Source: Pelagisphaera sp964404745 (GTDB lineage: Bacteria > Verrucomicrobiota > Verrucomicrobiia > Opitutales > Opitutaceae). From it: 64,000 nt of DNA. The DNA is taken from the NCBI GenBank assembly GCA_964404745.1, contig CAYOLG010000018.1:22525-86524 (forward strand), in the 5' to 3' direction. The position numbers and the translations under genes were made by a program. Position 1 is the stretch's first letter. Each line of letters starts with the position of its first letter. Below are positions 35,312-44,110 of the stretch, in pieces. The notes under the pieces are model-generated. The model ran no database searches. It worked only from the letters and a program-made list of their open reading frames with translations, and was not told the origin of the DNA.

Positions 35312-35758
35312 TTATTCATCCTCGGGCTTGTACTTTTCATGCCCGTGTTTACGAGCGTCGTTGATTTTGCCCACAATTTCCTCCGCTTTGGAATTGTCTC
35401 CCGCTTTCAATGCAGCCTCCAGATCGCCAATCAGCGCTACCGTATTCTTCATAGCCTTTTGGTAGCCGGCCATAAAATTCTTTTTTTCCGCTCCAGACAT
35501 CTCTTTGGCGAGGATGGGCGTCATGTCGACCGACTTCTGAGCGGCCTTTTTGACTTTCGCCACATGTTCGAGGGTGGAGTCGTTCTTGGAAGGATCTTTA
35601 ATTTGACGCCTAACGGAACGCCAGGCCTTGTTCATGTCACTCATTTGATCTTCGAGCGCCGTATGGTCGTGGTCTCCACCTTCATGGGAGTTGGCTTGGA
35701 TGGATGGCAACGAGGCTACCGCCAAGGCCAAGGTAACAATGAGGGATCGTTTTTTCAT
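35312..35758 (-). CDS. Cytochrome b562-like four-helix protein
   Basis: A 148-residue periplasmic protein: signal peptide (residues 1-22), a His/Asp-rich spacer (SHEGGDHDH), then four predicted helices. LEDQM supplies Met39, equivalent to b562 Met7, and the C-terminal KHGHEKYK supplies His140, equivalent to His102, so both haem ligands appear present. Soluble b562 proteins are small electron or haem carriers without a fixed role. The extra metal-binding-like spacer could bind Ni, Cu or Zn, an alternative function. Confidence 0.75.
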   Translation of the reverse strand: MKKRSLIVTLALAVASLPSIQANSHEGGDHDHTALEDQMSDMNKAWRSVRRQIKDPSKNDSTLEHVAKVKKAAQKSVDMTPILAKEMSGAEKKNFMAGYQKAMKNTVALIGDLEAALKAGDNSKAEEIVGKINDARKHGHEKYKPEDE

Positions 35759-35949
35759 AAATCGATTTTTGGTAAATTTACTAGTTGAGCTAGGAAATTG
35801 GACGCCGAATTACAGCTGGTTGTCAATTCGGTTTTGGTTTTGGCCGTTTCAGACGAGCGATTGTAACAAGTAGACTGTTTCCAAGGAGATGAGAGCTGCC
35901 CTCCTGACCCTGGATAGGGAAAAACGTTCCTCATCAGTCAGCGAAATGG

Positions 35950-36345
35950 CTATCGGGACTGCAGCCGAATCTTGCTCAAGCCGTTCAGACGACAGGCGTC
36001 CATTACATCGGTCACGGTCTGCAAAGGGGTCAGATTGTGGGCCTTGACCAGAACGGGTACATCGTTGGACACCTCTGAAACTCTGGAAAGCACTGCCTCG
36101 AGTTCGCCCAATGGAACCGGCTGATTTTCGAGGAAAATCTGACCATCTTCATCGATGCCGATCAATATGCGTTCTGGAAATTCGTTTCGGCCTGCCGACT
36201 CGATCTTAGGCAGAGTCAAATTGAGCGTGGTCATCTCCTTGAACTGCATGCTGACAAGGAAGAAGAATATCAAAATCGTCAATACATCCATCAACGGGAT
36301 TATATTGATACTGGCTTTATTCCGTCTGCGAGCCAGCAAACTCAT
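35950..36345 (-). CDS. ExbD/TolR-type biopolymer transport protein
   Basis: A 131-residue protein with a short basic cytoplasmic start, one transmembrane helix containing the functional Asp in NIIPLMDVLTILIFFFLV, and a periplasmic ExbD/TolR domain ending in VMDACRLNGLSKIRLQS. With its ExbB/TolQ partner it converts proton-motive force into motion for TonB- or Tol-type work at the outer membrane. Its start overlaps the partner gene by 4 bases. No tonB, tolA or tolB lies nearby, so TonB versus Tol cannot be settled. Confidence 0.9.
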   Translation of the reverse strand: MSLLARRRNKASINIIPLMDVLTILIFFFLVSMQFKEMTTLNLTLPKIESAGRNEFPERILIGIDEDGQIFLENQPVPLGELEAVLSRVSEVSNDVPVLVKAHNLTPLQTVTDVMDACRLNGLSKIRLQSR

Positions 36346-36914
36346 ACATTCCTGAGGCCTATCTGCTCGAGGAGAGATTCGAATTGGACCGCGTAGGTTT
36401 CCACTTTGCGCTGCAAATAGCTATTGGCCACCAAACATGGGATCGCTACCGCTAGGCCAATAACCGTAGTCGTCAAAGCCAAGGCAATCCCCTGAGTAAA
36501 CGCCGAGGGATCCGGCATTCCCGTATCGAGAGAAACATTACCGAAAACTTGCACAAGCCCCGTCACAGTCCCCAGCAAGCCCAGTAAAGGCGCCGCCCCA
36601 ATTATAATTTCTAGAAAAACAAATCCGCGCTCCATCCTATTGACTTCGAGTCGAGCGTAGGCCCGCACGGCTCCTTCGTCCTGCTCATGGCGCTTCCAAT
36701 AGGCGATGATTCGCCCTAGAGCCGACCGCCCCCCACCATCCGAAGGACTGCCCTCAACGATTCCCTCGACTAAGTGAGCGGGTATAATCGCTGCTCTACG
36801 CAAAGCGAATAGCCGTTCGAATATGATGAATCCGCCCGCGAGCGAGCAGAGCATGAGCGGATAAACAAATACGCCGGCGCCTTTTAGAATCTCTAGCATG
36901 GTTAGTCGCCCCAA
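36342..36914 (-). CDS. MotA/TolQ/ExbB-type proton channel protein
   Basis: A 190-residue inner-membrane protein with three hydrophobic segments. The first is near VFVYPLMLCSLAGGFIIFERL, the second GAAPLLGLLGTVTGLVQVF, the third TTTVIGLAVAIPCLVANSYL, the last two forming the pore with conserved Thr residues. It is coupled by a 4-base overlap to the ExbD/TolR gene. Shorter than ExbB of enterics but normal for this single-loop form. Confidence 0.92.
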   Translation of the reverse strand: MGRLTMLEILKGAGVFVYPLMLCSLAGGFIIFERLFALRRAAIIPAHLVEGIVEGSPSDGGGRSALGRIIAYWKRHEQDEGAVRAYARLEVNRMERGFVFLEIIIGAAPLLGLLGTVTGLVQVFGNVSLDTGMPDPSAFTQGIALALTTTVIGLAVAIPCLVANSYLQRKVETYAVQFESLLEQIGLRNV

Positions 36915-37005
36915 TAGAGGGCGGTTTCGGAATATCGGTTGCGATCCTTAAGTGAGCTACCTCAATTCGGGCAATCTTAAAAGAGAATAGCGGTCGAGAG
37001 GAAAT

Positions 37006-37608
37006 CTAACGCGTCATGTACGGCAGCTTTTGGACCACTGCCGCCACTTGAGATTCTCCTTCCTTCAATTCGCCAATCATGTCCCACTTCCCTTCGCACA
37101 AGGCCTTGCGGGCGGTTTCCCTGACAACCGCCGTGTAGCTCTGATCGCCTACGCGAATACGCTCATTTCCCACATCAAGCGTTATTTCGGCGCTTGGGTC
37201 CGATTCGATGGCAGCCGCGATCGCCGCGATATCCTCCTTGGCCGCGCAGAAGCACGGAATCCCAAGAGTCGTGCAATTACCGAAGAAAATCTCCGCGAAA
37301 CTCTCGGCGATAATTCCTCTGAAGCCGTAACGGTAAAGGGCTTGCGGAGCATGCTCTCTAGAGCTCCCACATCCGAAGTTGGCTCCGGTCAAGAGTATAC
37401 TCGCCTCGGAAAAACGAGGATCGTTGAGCGGGTGCTTTTTATCGCTCCCGTCTTCATTCTTACGTACATCGTAAAACAGGTATTCGCCGAGCCCGTCAAA
37501 AGTGACGCACTTCATGAAACGGGCCGGTATAATGCGGTCCGTGTCGATCTCGTTTCCAGGGACATGGATACCCTTGCCCGTTACTAAGGTGATTTTGTCT
37601 AAAGCCAT
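37006..37608 (-). CDS. leuD: 3-isopropylmalate dehydratase small subunit
   Basis: A 200-residue swivel-domain subunit of isopropylmalate isomerase in leucine synthesis. DTDRIIPARFMK near the start, LLTGANFGCGSSREHAPQAL and FFGNCTTLGIP are the conserved substrate-recognition segments. It lies 20 bases after leuC on the same strand and is certainly cotranscribed. leuA and leuB are not in the window. Confidence 0.95.
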   Translation of the reverse strand: MALDKITLVTGKGIHVPGNEIDTDRIIPARFMKCVTFDGLGEYLFYDVRKNEDGSDKKHPLNDPRFSEASILLTGANFGCGSSREHAPQALYRYGFRGIIAESFAEIFFGNCTTLGIPCFCAAKEDIAAIAAAIESDPSAEITLDVGNERIRVGDQSYTAVVRETARKALCEGKWDMIGELKEGESQVAAVVQKLPYMTR

Positions 37609-37628
37609 TTCTATTGATCTCCTAAACT

Positions 37629-39053
37629 TTAAGCGCTCGCCAATTCGCCTACTCCAAAGACTTCTCGAGCATCGGCTATTTCTCCCCTAATCGCAGCGGC
37701 AGCTACCATAACCGGGCTCATCAATACGGTTCGACCCGTCGGGCTACCTTGCCTTCCCTTGAAATTCCGATTACTAGAGCTAGCGCTCAATTGATCGCCA
37801 ATCAGCTTGTCAGGATTCATGGCTAAACACATCGAACAGCCCGCGCCTCTCCATTCGAATCCCGCTTCTTCAAAGACCTTATCGATGCCTTTCTCACGGC
37901 AAATCCCATCGACGATCTGAGAACCCGGAACCGCGATCGCTTTAACGCCACCGGCAACCCGGTGTCCCTTAAGGTATTTGGCAACCTCTTCGAAATCCGA
38001 AAGCCGGCCATTGGTGCATGAGCCTATGAAACAGACATCTACCTTCGTTCCCTTGATGGGTTGTCCCGCTGGCAACTTCATATATTCAAGCGCTTCCGCC
38101 ACCAAATCCTTATCCGACTCGTCAGACCCTTCAACCGTTGGGATGTTCTCATCAACCGTAATGGCCTGTTCTGGATTGATGCCCCAAGTCACAGTAGGAG
38201 CAATGTCCTCCGCATTGAAATCGACAACATCGTCGTATTGGCAATCCGGATCGCTAGCAAAAGACTTCCAGCTTTCAACAGCCTTATCCCAATCGTCACC
38301 GCTCGGTGAATACGGCCTGCCTTTCAGGTACTCGAAAGTCTTTTCGTCGGGATTAACATAGCCAACGCGAGCGCCGCCCTCGATGGACATGTTGCAAACC
38401 GTCATTCGCTCTTCCATTGAAAAGTTGTCGAATACCGATCCTCCGTACTCGTAGGCGAAGCCCGTCCCCCCCTTTACCCCGAGCTTACGGATGATATGCA
38501 GGATGACGTCTTTGGCGTATACGCCGGGCCGCAAAGTTCCGTTAACATTGATACGGCGCACTTTCAATTTGGCTATACCCATAGTCTGCGTGGCCAGCAG
38601 ATCCCTGATTTGCGTCGTTCCAATACCAAAAGCGATCGCTCCGAAGGCGCCATGAGTAGAAGTATGAGAATCACCGCAAGCAATCGTTGTCCCTGGCTGA
38701 GTAATCCCTTGCTCCGGACCGACCACGTGGACAATTCCCTGCCTGCCGCTCGGCAAATCGAAGAAGGTGATGCCAGTTTCTTCGCAATTTCTCCGCAGCT
38801 CCTTAATCATAGCGTCAGCCAAAGGGTCAGCGAAAGGCTCTTGCCGCTGATCCGTGGGGACGATGTGATCCACGGTCGCGAAGGTCCGGTGCGGATAGGC
38901 GACCGGCAGATTCAAATCGCGCAGCATGCCGAACGCCTGTGGGCTCGTAACCTCGTGAATCAAGTGCGTCCCAATGAGCAACTGAGTCTGTCCGTTGGAC
39001 AGCTCCTTGACCGCATGGGCACTCCAAACTTTTTCGAATAATGATTGGCTCAT
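37629..39053 (-). CDS. leuC: 3-isopropylmalate dehydratase large subunit
   Basis: A 474-residue aconitase-superfamily subunit carrying the 4Fe-4S cluster. Cluster ligands are visible in CFIGSCTNGR (one Cys) and the pair in GAGCSMCLAMNPD. The early IACGDSHTSTHGAFGAIAFGIGT segment is family-typical. It isomerises 2- to 3-isopropylmalate with LeuD. No leucine attenuator-like leader peptide is evident in the 90 bases upstream. Confidence 0.96.
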   Translation of the reverse strand: MSQSLFEKVWSAHAVKELSNGQTQLLIGTHLIHEVTSPQAFGMLRDLNLPVAYPHRTFATVDHIVPTDQRQEPFADPLADAMIKELRRNCEETGITFFDLPSGRQGIVHVVGPEQGITQPGTTIACGDSHTSTHGAFGAIAFGIGTTQIRDLLATQTMGIAKLKVRRINVNGTLRPGVYAKDVILHIIRKLGVKGGTGFAYEYGGSVFDNFSMEERMTVCNMSIEGGARVGYVNPDEKTFEYLKGRPYSPSGDDWDKAVESWKSFASDPDCQYDDVVDFNAEDIAPTVTWGINPEQAITVDENIPTVEGSDESDKDLVAEALEYMKLPAGQPIKGTKVDVCFIGSCTNGRLSDFEEVAKYLKGHRVAGGVKAIAVPGSQIVDGICREKGIDKVFEEAGFEWRGAGCSMCLAMNPDKLIGDQLSASSSNRNFKGRQGSPTGRTVLMSPVMVAAAAIRGEIADAREVFGVGELASA

Positions 39054-39143
39054 CGTTTTTCCTGTATTGCTTAACTAGCTGTTAGGATCGCCACAGCTTC
39101 GCCGGCTATCAAGTAAGAATCCGCTCGCCCATCAACATCTCTA

Positions 39144-40013
39144 TCAGGGCGAGACTGGCTCGAATTCAAGCTGTCGCCGATAGTCGCGTGGCGTCATTCC
39201 CAAGCGCTTTCGGAATTGCTGATTAAATACGCTCAAATTCGAATAACCGCATAATTTTGCGATCGACGAAATCGGCAATCGACGTCGAGCCGCCAACAAT
39301 TTCGCGGCTTCTCGAATTCGGATAACATTCAAATAGTCCGTGAACTTCTGACCGCTAGCCCTACGGAAAAATCGGGAAAAAGAACTCGCATCCATACCCA
39401 CTTGCGAGGCCAGGCGGTCGCGATTCAGGTCTTCCCTAAAATGTTCGGCTATGTAATCGCACGCCATCGCCAAATGAAGTCGATCGCGAAATACGTGTAC
39501 GCTTACTTTATGATTATCAATAGGTTGGAAGGCATTGCTGAAAACTAGCAAATCTATTAAGGCGTAGATGCGGGCTAGGCGCAAAAACCCGCGAGCCCCT
39601 TTGATCGTTCTCAAACGTGAACTTACCCGATCAAATTCGGGAAAGCGGCATACCGCCCCTAAGCGACCCTCGGAAAATAGGGAACGAACTCCAGCGGCAT
39701 CTGGCAACGCCAGCAGAGATGGGGAAAACACCGCTCGAGGAAGATGAAGAAAGTCTGCTGAGACTAGGCTCTTTTCACCGCGAGAACTCCAAAAATGGTC
39801 GGTTCCCCTACTGATGAAAGCCACCGTACCCGGTCCGAATTCTCCTGAGAAAGAGCCGATGCGGACTTTGCCTCGACCCCGCGAGATCGCTACGACTTCG
39901 TGATGACCGTGTCGGTGAACCGATTCGTTAACTAACTGCTTATCAATATGATATAGACCTATTGAGGACTCGCTTGGAGGTAGGTCAGAAATGTTTCTGC
40001 TGTGAACTTCCAC
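39144..40013 (-). CDS. AraC-family transcriptional regulator
   Basis: A 289-residue regulator starting at GTG. The N-terminal cupin-like sensor domain (HRHGHHEVVAISRGRGKV, GPGTVAFISRG) probably binds a sugar or small ligand; the C-terminal pair of helix-turn-helix motifs spans about residues 185-285 (LASQVGMDASSFSRFFRRAS and ISSIAKLCGYSNLSVFNQQF, ending RLGMTPRDYRR). Downstream lies leuC in the same direction, but a regulatory link is not expected. Direct repeats before its start suggest autoregulation. Confidence 0.92.
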   Translation of the reverse strand: MEVHSRNISDLPPSESSIGLYHIDKQLVNESVHRHGHHEVVAISRGRGKVRIGSFSGEFGPGTVAFISRGTDHFWSSRGEKSLVSADFLHLPRAVFSPSLLALPDAAGVRSLFSEGRLGAVCRFPEFDRVSSRLRTIKGARGFLRLARIYALIDLLVFSNAFQPIDNHKVSVHVFRDRLHLAMACDYIAEHFREDLNRDRLASQVGMDASSFSRFFRRASGQKFTDYLNVIRIREAAKLLAARRRLPISSIAKLCGYSNLSVFNQQFRKRLGMTPRDYRRQLEFEPVSP

Positions 40014-40021
40014 TTTATAAT

Positions 40022-40068
40022 GATATTATTGCAATATCATATTATTATGTTATTTTCTGCAATATAAT
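40022..40068. promoter_or_regulatory. Candidate AraC-type direct repeats
   Basis: TGCAATAT occurs twice in the same orientation (GCAATAT at 40031-40037 and 40059-40065), 28 bases apart, in a very AT-rich stretch just upstream of the AraC GTG. AraC proteins bind direct repeats of this kind. A partial inverted repeat, TGATATT-attgc-AATATCA, overlaps the proximal copy (about 40021-40039). Confidence 0.45.
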
Positions 40069-40178
40069 CATTAGCCTATCCAAATAGATCCAGTTTGGCC
40101 GACAACTGGGGCGGACCAATTTGGTAGGCGTTGCCCGAACCAGAATGGCGTTGCCTGAGCAATTCGGGCAACAGCCCG

Positions 40179-41138
40179 TTAAGAAACGACCGCGGCTGTG
40201 GCGGCCGCTCTCGCCGCTTCTCCGAGAGGCGTGCTTATGTAGCGTTCTCCACTACTTGCAGCAATCGTCACGATTCGCTTACCGGCCATTTCCGGACGCT
40301 TGGCCAGCTCGATAGCCGCCCAAATCGTCGCGCCCGAAGAGATCCCTACGCTCAATCCCTCCTTAAGGGCTGCGGCTTGAGCGGTGGCAAACGCGTCTTC
40401 GTTTTCCACGGTGATAACTTCATCGATAATTTTAGTATTACAATTTTTGGGGATGAATCCGGCTCCGATTCCCTGGATTTTATGGGGTCCCGGATTGCCT
40501 CCAGAGATCACTGGGCTGTTGGTAGGCTCAACAGCTACCGTTTTCAAGTGGCGACGACTCTTGATAACCTCCGAGACTCCGGTGATTGTACCGCCTGTCC
40601 CGACGCCCGAGACAAAGGCATCGATCTCGCCTCCCGTCGCTTCCCAAATTTCTTCCGCCGTCGTCCGTCGATGAATCTCAGGGTTAGCTGGATTCTCGAA
40701 TTGTTGCGGCATGAAAGCATTTTCTCCGTGCTCTTCAACCAACTCCAGAGCTCTAGCGATCGCGCCCGGCATTCCCTTGGGGCCTGGAGTGAGCACTAGA
40801 TCCGCTCCCAGCATGTTCAAAAGCACTCGTCGCTCCATAGACATGGTTTCCGGCATCGTTAAAATGAGCCGATAACCTTTGGCAGCGGCAACAAAGGCTA
40901 GAGCGATACCCGTGTTTCCCGATGTGGGCTCGATGATAACTCCACCTGGAGCCAATTTATCGGCTTTCTCAGCCGCCTCAATCATCGCCACTCCTATTCG
41001 GTCTTTAACACTGGAAAGCGGATTGAAAAATTCGCACTTGACCAATACCTCTGCCTCGAGCCCTTCAGCTAAGGCATTAAGTTTAACTAAAGGCGTCTTT
41101 CCTATGGCCGCCGTTATACTGGGGTAAATTCTAGACAT
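40179..41138 (-). CDS. cysK: Cysteine synthase A
   Basis: A 319-residue PLP enzyme making cysteine from O-acetylserine and sulfide. The PLP Lys is Lys45 in FNPLSSVKDRIG; TSGNTGIALA is the substrate loop; VSGVGTGGTITGV binds the PLP phosphate; GISSGA is the C-terminal contact. Length and motifs fit CysK better than CysM or cystathionine beta-synthase. It appears to be a single-gene unit between the AraC gene and the epimerase. Confidence 0.95.
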   Translation of the reverse strand: MSRIYPSITAAIGKTPLVKLNALAEGLEAEVLVKCEFFNPLSSVKDRIGVAMIEAAEKADKLAPGGVIIEPTSGNTGIALAFVAAAKGYRLILTMPETMSMERRVLLNMLGADLVLTPGPKGMPGAIARALELVEEHGENAFMPQQFENPANPEIHRRTTAEEIWEATGGEIDAFVSGVGTGGTITGVSEVIKSRRHLKTVAVEPTNSPVISGGNPGPHKIQGIGAGFIPKNCNTKIIDEVITVENEDAFATAQAAALKEGLSVGISSGATIWAAIELAKRPEMAGKRIVTIAASSGERYISTPLGEAARAAATAAVVS

Positions 41139-41208
41139 CTCGCATTATCCTTTGGAGATCGGCCCCCGAGGAGTCAATCTCCGAACCCTCAATGGAAACT
41201 GCTTCTTC

Positions 41209-42585
41209 CTAACCAGCTTTTGCTCGGCACCCCAAAGTCAAACGCAGCGCGTCCCCAAGATCAGGATACCTGAATCGGTAACCGGATAATTCGAGGGCAG
41301 CCGGATAGGCCCGACAACTAGAGAGCAAGCCCTCATCAGCGAATTCGCCCAAAAGAAGCTTCAAGATGGGGGCGGGAACATCCATGAAAGCGGGCCGCTC
41401 CAAGACGGACCCCAGCGTTCTCGCGAAATCGCGACTGGTTACCGGATTGGGGGATACCAAATTGAAAGGCCCGCTTGCGCCTTCCATGAGGAGGTGGTAG
41501 ACGGATCCGATCCAATCTTCTAAAGCAATCCAGGACATCCATTGCGATCCTTTGCCCAGAGCGCCCCCCAATCCCATTCTAAACGGCAAAAGCATCTTCC
41601 CTAGAGCTCCGCCTTTCGCATCTAAAACGACCCCTGTCCTCAACCTAAACGTTCGGTCGAAAGCGTCCTCCGCAGCGATCGCCTCGGACTCCCAAGCTTG
41701 GCAAAGCCCGGCCAAGAACCCCTGTCCGAGAGGTTCTCCCTCCGGGACAACCTCATCGCCCCGATCCCCATAGTAGCCGATACCTGAAGCGCAAATGAAT
41801 GTTCTCGGACGCCTCTTGACCCGCTTAAATGCTTCGACCAGGAACTGGGTCGCTTCCACGCGGCTTTTCCACAACCGGGTTTTTCGTTTCTCAGTCCATC
41901 TTCCTGCGGCTAAATTCTCTCCCGCTAAGTGGATCACGGCATCAAAGCCTTCCAACTGATCACTGGCAATGCCCCCGCCATCCGGATCCCACCCCACATC
42001 GCCTACCCTAGGCGATCGCGAAAGAATAGCCACCTTGTGCCCTTGGCTACGGAGGAATGAGCTCAATCGACTGCCAATAAATCCGTAACCGCCAGAGATG
42101 AGCACATTCAAGCGCTCCTGGTTCTTATATCGAATCCAAAACTCCAAATCGCTTTTCGTGATTTCGTGGCGATAGCTGAAAACTCGATCCAACTCCGACC
42201 GAACTCGACTCCCGGCGATCGCATTGACAATAGGTCCGCCAGGCAAGGCATAGTCTATTTGATCCTCAAGTAGGCAAGAATCGGATTCCGATTCTTTGAA
42301 AGCATGACAATGCTCCCATCGCGCGAAGGGACCCTCCACTTGTACATCCTTAAAATAAGCCCCCTCCTGGCGATCGCTTATTTTCGCCAGCCACTCCTTC
42401 CCTATGCCAAACTTGCGAAGCCTAAGGCGAATGGTCGAACCCTCGTCTATGCCGGACCCCGTCCTGGAAACAACTTCCAACCGATCCCATGGCGGGGCGA
42501 GACGTTCAAACGCCCCATCCCGAGCATGCCACTCGAACGCCTCGCTCGCAGAGCAAGGCAAATCTGACTCCCGCCTGAATTGCAT
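41209..42585 (-). CDS. TIGR01777-type epimerase fused to an N-terminal SRPBCC domain
   Basis: A 458-residue protein: residues about 1-145 are a START/SRPBCC ligand-binding domain (FRRESDLPCSASEAFEWHAR), then an NAD(P)-binding SDR-like half beginning ISGGYGFIGSRL and with GFDAVIHLAGENLAAGRWTE, ending in the DUF1731-like C-terminus (DVPAPILKLLLGEFADE). E. coli YfcH is the SDR half alone. The fusion is common in Bacteroidota and Verrucomicrobiota; the reaction is not established. It sits 27 bases after glgA. Confidence 0.88.
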   Translation of the reverse strand: MQFRRESDLPCSASEAFEWHARDGAFERLAPPWDRLEVVSRTGSGIDEGSTIRLRLRKFGIGKEWLAKISDRQEGAYFKDVQVEGPFARWEHCHAFKESESDSCLLEDQIDYALPGGPIVNAIAGSRVRSELDRVFSYRHEITKSDLEFWIRYKNQERLNVLISGGYGFIGSRLSSFLRSQGHKVAILSRSPRVGDVGWDPDGGGIASDQLEGFDAVIHLAGENLAAGRWTEKRKTRLWKSRVEATQFLVEAFKRVKRRPRTFICASGIGYYGDRGDEVVPEGEPLGQGFLAGLCQAWESEAIAAEDAFDRTFRLRTGVVLDAKGGALGKMLLPFRMGLGGALGKGSQWMSWIALEDWIGSVYHLLMEGASGPFNLVSPNPVTSRDFARTLGSVLERPAFMDVPAPILKLLLGEFADEGLLSSCRAYPAALELSGYRFRYPDLGDALRLTLGCRAKAG

Positions 42586-42612
42586 TCAAATTCTAATTAC
42601 AGACAGTTCCGA

Positions 42613-44052
42613 TCAAATAGACTCGGAATAGAGGGCCTCATATTCCTTCGCCGCGTTCGACCAAGAAAAGTCGCGCTTAATCCCGTTCGCCTGGATTCTC
42701 TCGTAAACACCCTTTGACTTGAAAATAGAAAGCGATTCTTGCAAAGCGTTCCTAAAATCGAGTTCGTTTGGCTCGAACAACAAACCCGAACCCGTTTCCG
42801 GATTCTGTCGGTAATCGACAATAGTGTCGTGCAAGCCCCCAACGTTCGATGCCAGAGGAGGCGTTCCGTAACGCTGGCTATACATCTGATTCAATCCGCA
42901 AGGTTCGAAGATAGAGGGCATCAAGTAAAAATCGGATCCCGCTTCCACCAAGTGTGACATAGCCTCGTCCAAAACCGTGCACACGGCGATCTTGTCCGGA
43001 TGCGCTTTCGCCCAGCGCTTCAAGGAGCGCTCATACTTCGGATCGCCCATTCCCAGCAAAACCAGCCGGCAATCCTGCTTGCTGAAAAAGCTCATTTGAT
43101 TGAGCAGCATATCCAAGCCCTTCTGCTCTGTCAGGCGACAGACAATTCCGTAGACAGGATTGTCCGTTTCAGCTAAGCCCAGCTCTTCCAACAGGCGGGC
43201 CCGGCAGATTCGCTTTCCTTCCAAATTCGAAAGCGAGTAATTAGCCGGCAATCGCTCGTCCGAGCTCGGATCCCAAACTTCCGTATCGATACCATTGGCG
43301 ATACCCACCAAATCAGTCGCCCTTGTTCTCAACACGCCTTCCATCCCGCATCCAAATTCTGGGGTCAGAATCTCTTTGGCGTAGTTCGGGCTAACCGTAA
43401 TGATCTTATCAGAGAAAAAAATGCCGCCCTTGATCAGGCTGATCTGTTCATAAAACTCGATTCCGTCCAATTCGTTGAACTCGCTGGGGAGATTCGTGTA
43501 ACGAAAGGAACTGCTCGGAAAGAGGCCCTGAAACGCCATGTTATGAATGGAGAAAAAGGTCTTCAAAGCCAGCGAGGTGCCGTACTCCTCCTCGGCAATT
43601 CGCAAAAACAAAGGGGCCAATCCCGTTTGCCAATCATGGCAATGAAATACGTCGGCCTTAATCTCCAGAAAGCGCATCCCTTCCACTATTGCCTTGCAAT
43701 ACCAAATGAAACGCCGATCGTTATCGTCGTAATCGCGATTAGCGGAACCGTAAGGATTCGAGCGATCAAAGAACTCGTCGCGACGGATCACATACATCGT
43801 CTGACGCTTGCCTAGGGGCAGAGCGTACACCTCCCCCCTGAGATATTCGTCTCCGAGCTCGATTTGCAAAACCACCTTGAGCTTAGCTTTATCAAATTCC
43901 GGTGATTCGATAATCTTGCGGTAACCGGGCAGGAAAATTGAAACATCATGGCCAAACCGAGACAAGGACTTGCACAAAGCGCCCGTAACATCAGCCAAAC
44001 CGCCTGTTTTCAGGTACGGGAACATCTCGCTTGCGGCATGTATAATCTTCAT
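42613..44052 (-). CDS. glgA: Glycogen synthase (ADP-glucose type)
   Basis: A 479-residue GT5 glucosyltransferase that elongates glycogen. The ADP-glucose-binding KTGGLADV motif is at residues 15-22; the GT-B C-terminal half carries IGIVCRLTEQKGLD-like RLTEQKGLDML and PSIFEPCGLNQMYSQRYGTPP with the catalytic Glu and conserved GLNQ variant of GLTQ. It is divergent from rnr, with a 58-bp shared promoter region. Confidence 0.95.
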   Translation of the reverse strand: MKIIHAASEMFPYLKTGGLADVTGALCKSLSRFGHDVSIFLPGYRKIIESPEFDKAKLKVVLQIELGDEYLRGEVYALPLGKRQTMYVIRRDEFFDRSNPYGSANRDYDDNDRRFIWYCKAIVEGMRFLEIKADVFHCHDWQTGLAPLFLRIAEEEYGTSLALKTFFSIHNMAFQGLFPSSSFRYTNLPSEFNELDGIEFYEQISLIKGGIFFSDKIITVSPNYAKEILTPEFGCGMEGVLRTRATDLVGIANGIDTEVWDPSSDERLPANYSLSNLEGKRICRARLLEELGLAETDNPVYGIVCRLTEQKGLDMLLNQMSFFSKQDCRLVLLGMGDPKYERSLKRWAKAHPDKIAVCTVLDEAMSHLVEAGSDFYLMPSIFEPCGLNQMYSQRYGTPPLASNVGGLHDTIVDYRQNPETGSGLLFEPNELDFRNALQESLSIFKSKGVYERIQANGIKRDFSWSNAAKEYEALYSESI

Positions 44053-44110
44053 CGTTACCCTGAAACTAAAGGATCTATTGGGGAATCCAATCTAATTCCT
44101 ACCAAGCTTT

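Noticed and set aside
39054..39143. Leucine attenuator leader ahead of leuC
   Set aside because: No short Leu-rich ORF or terminator/antiterminator pair is visible.
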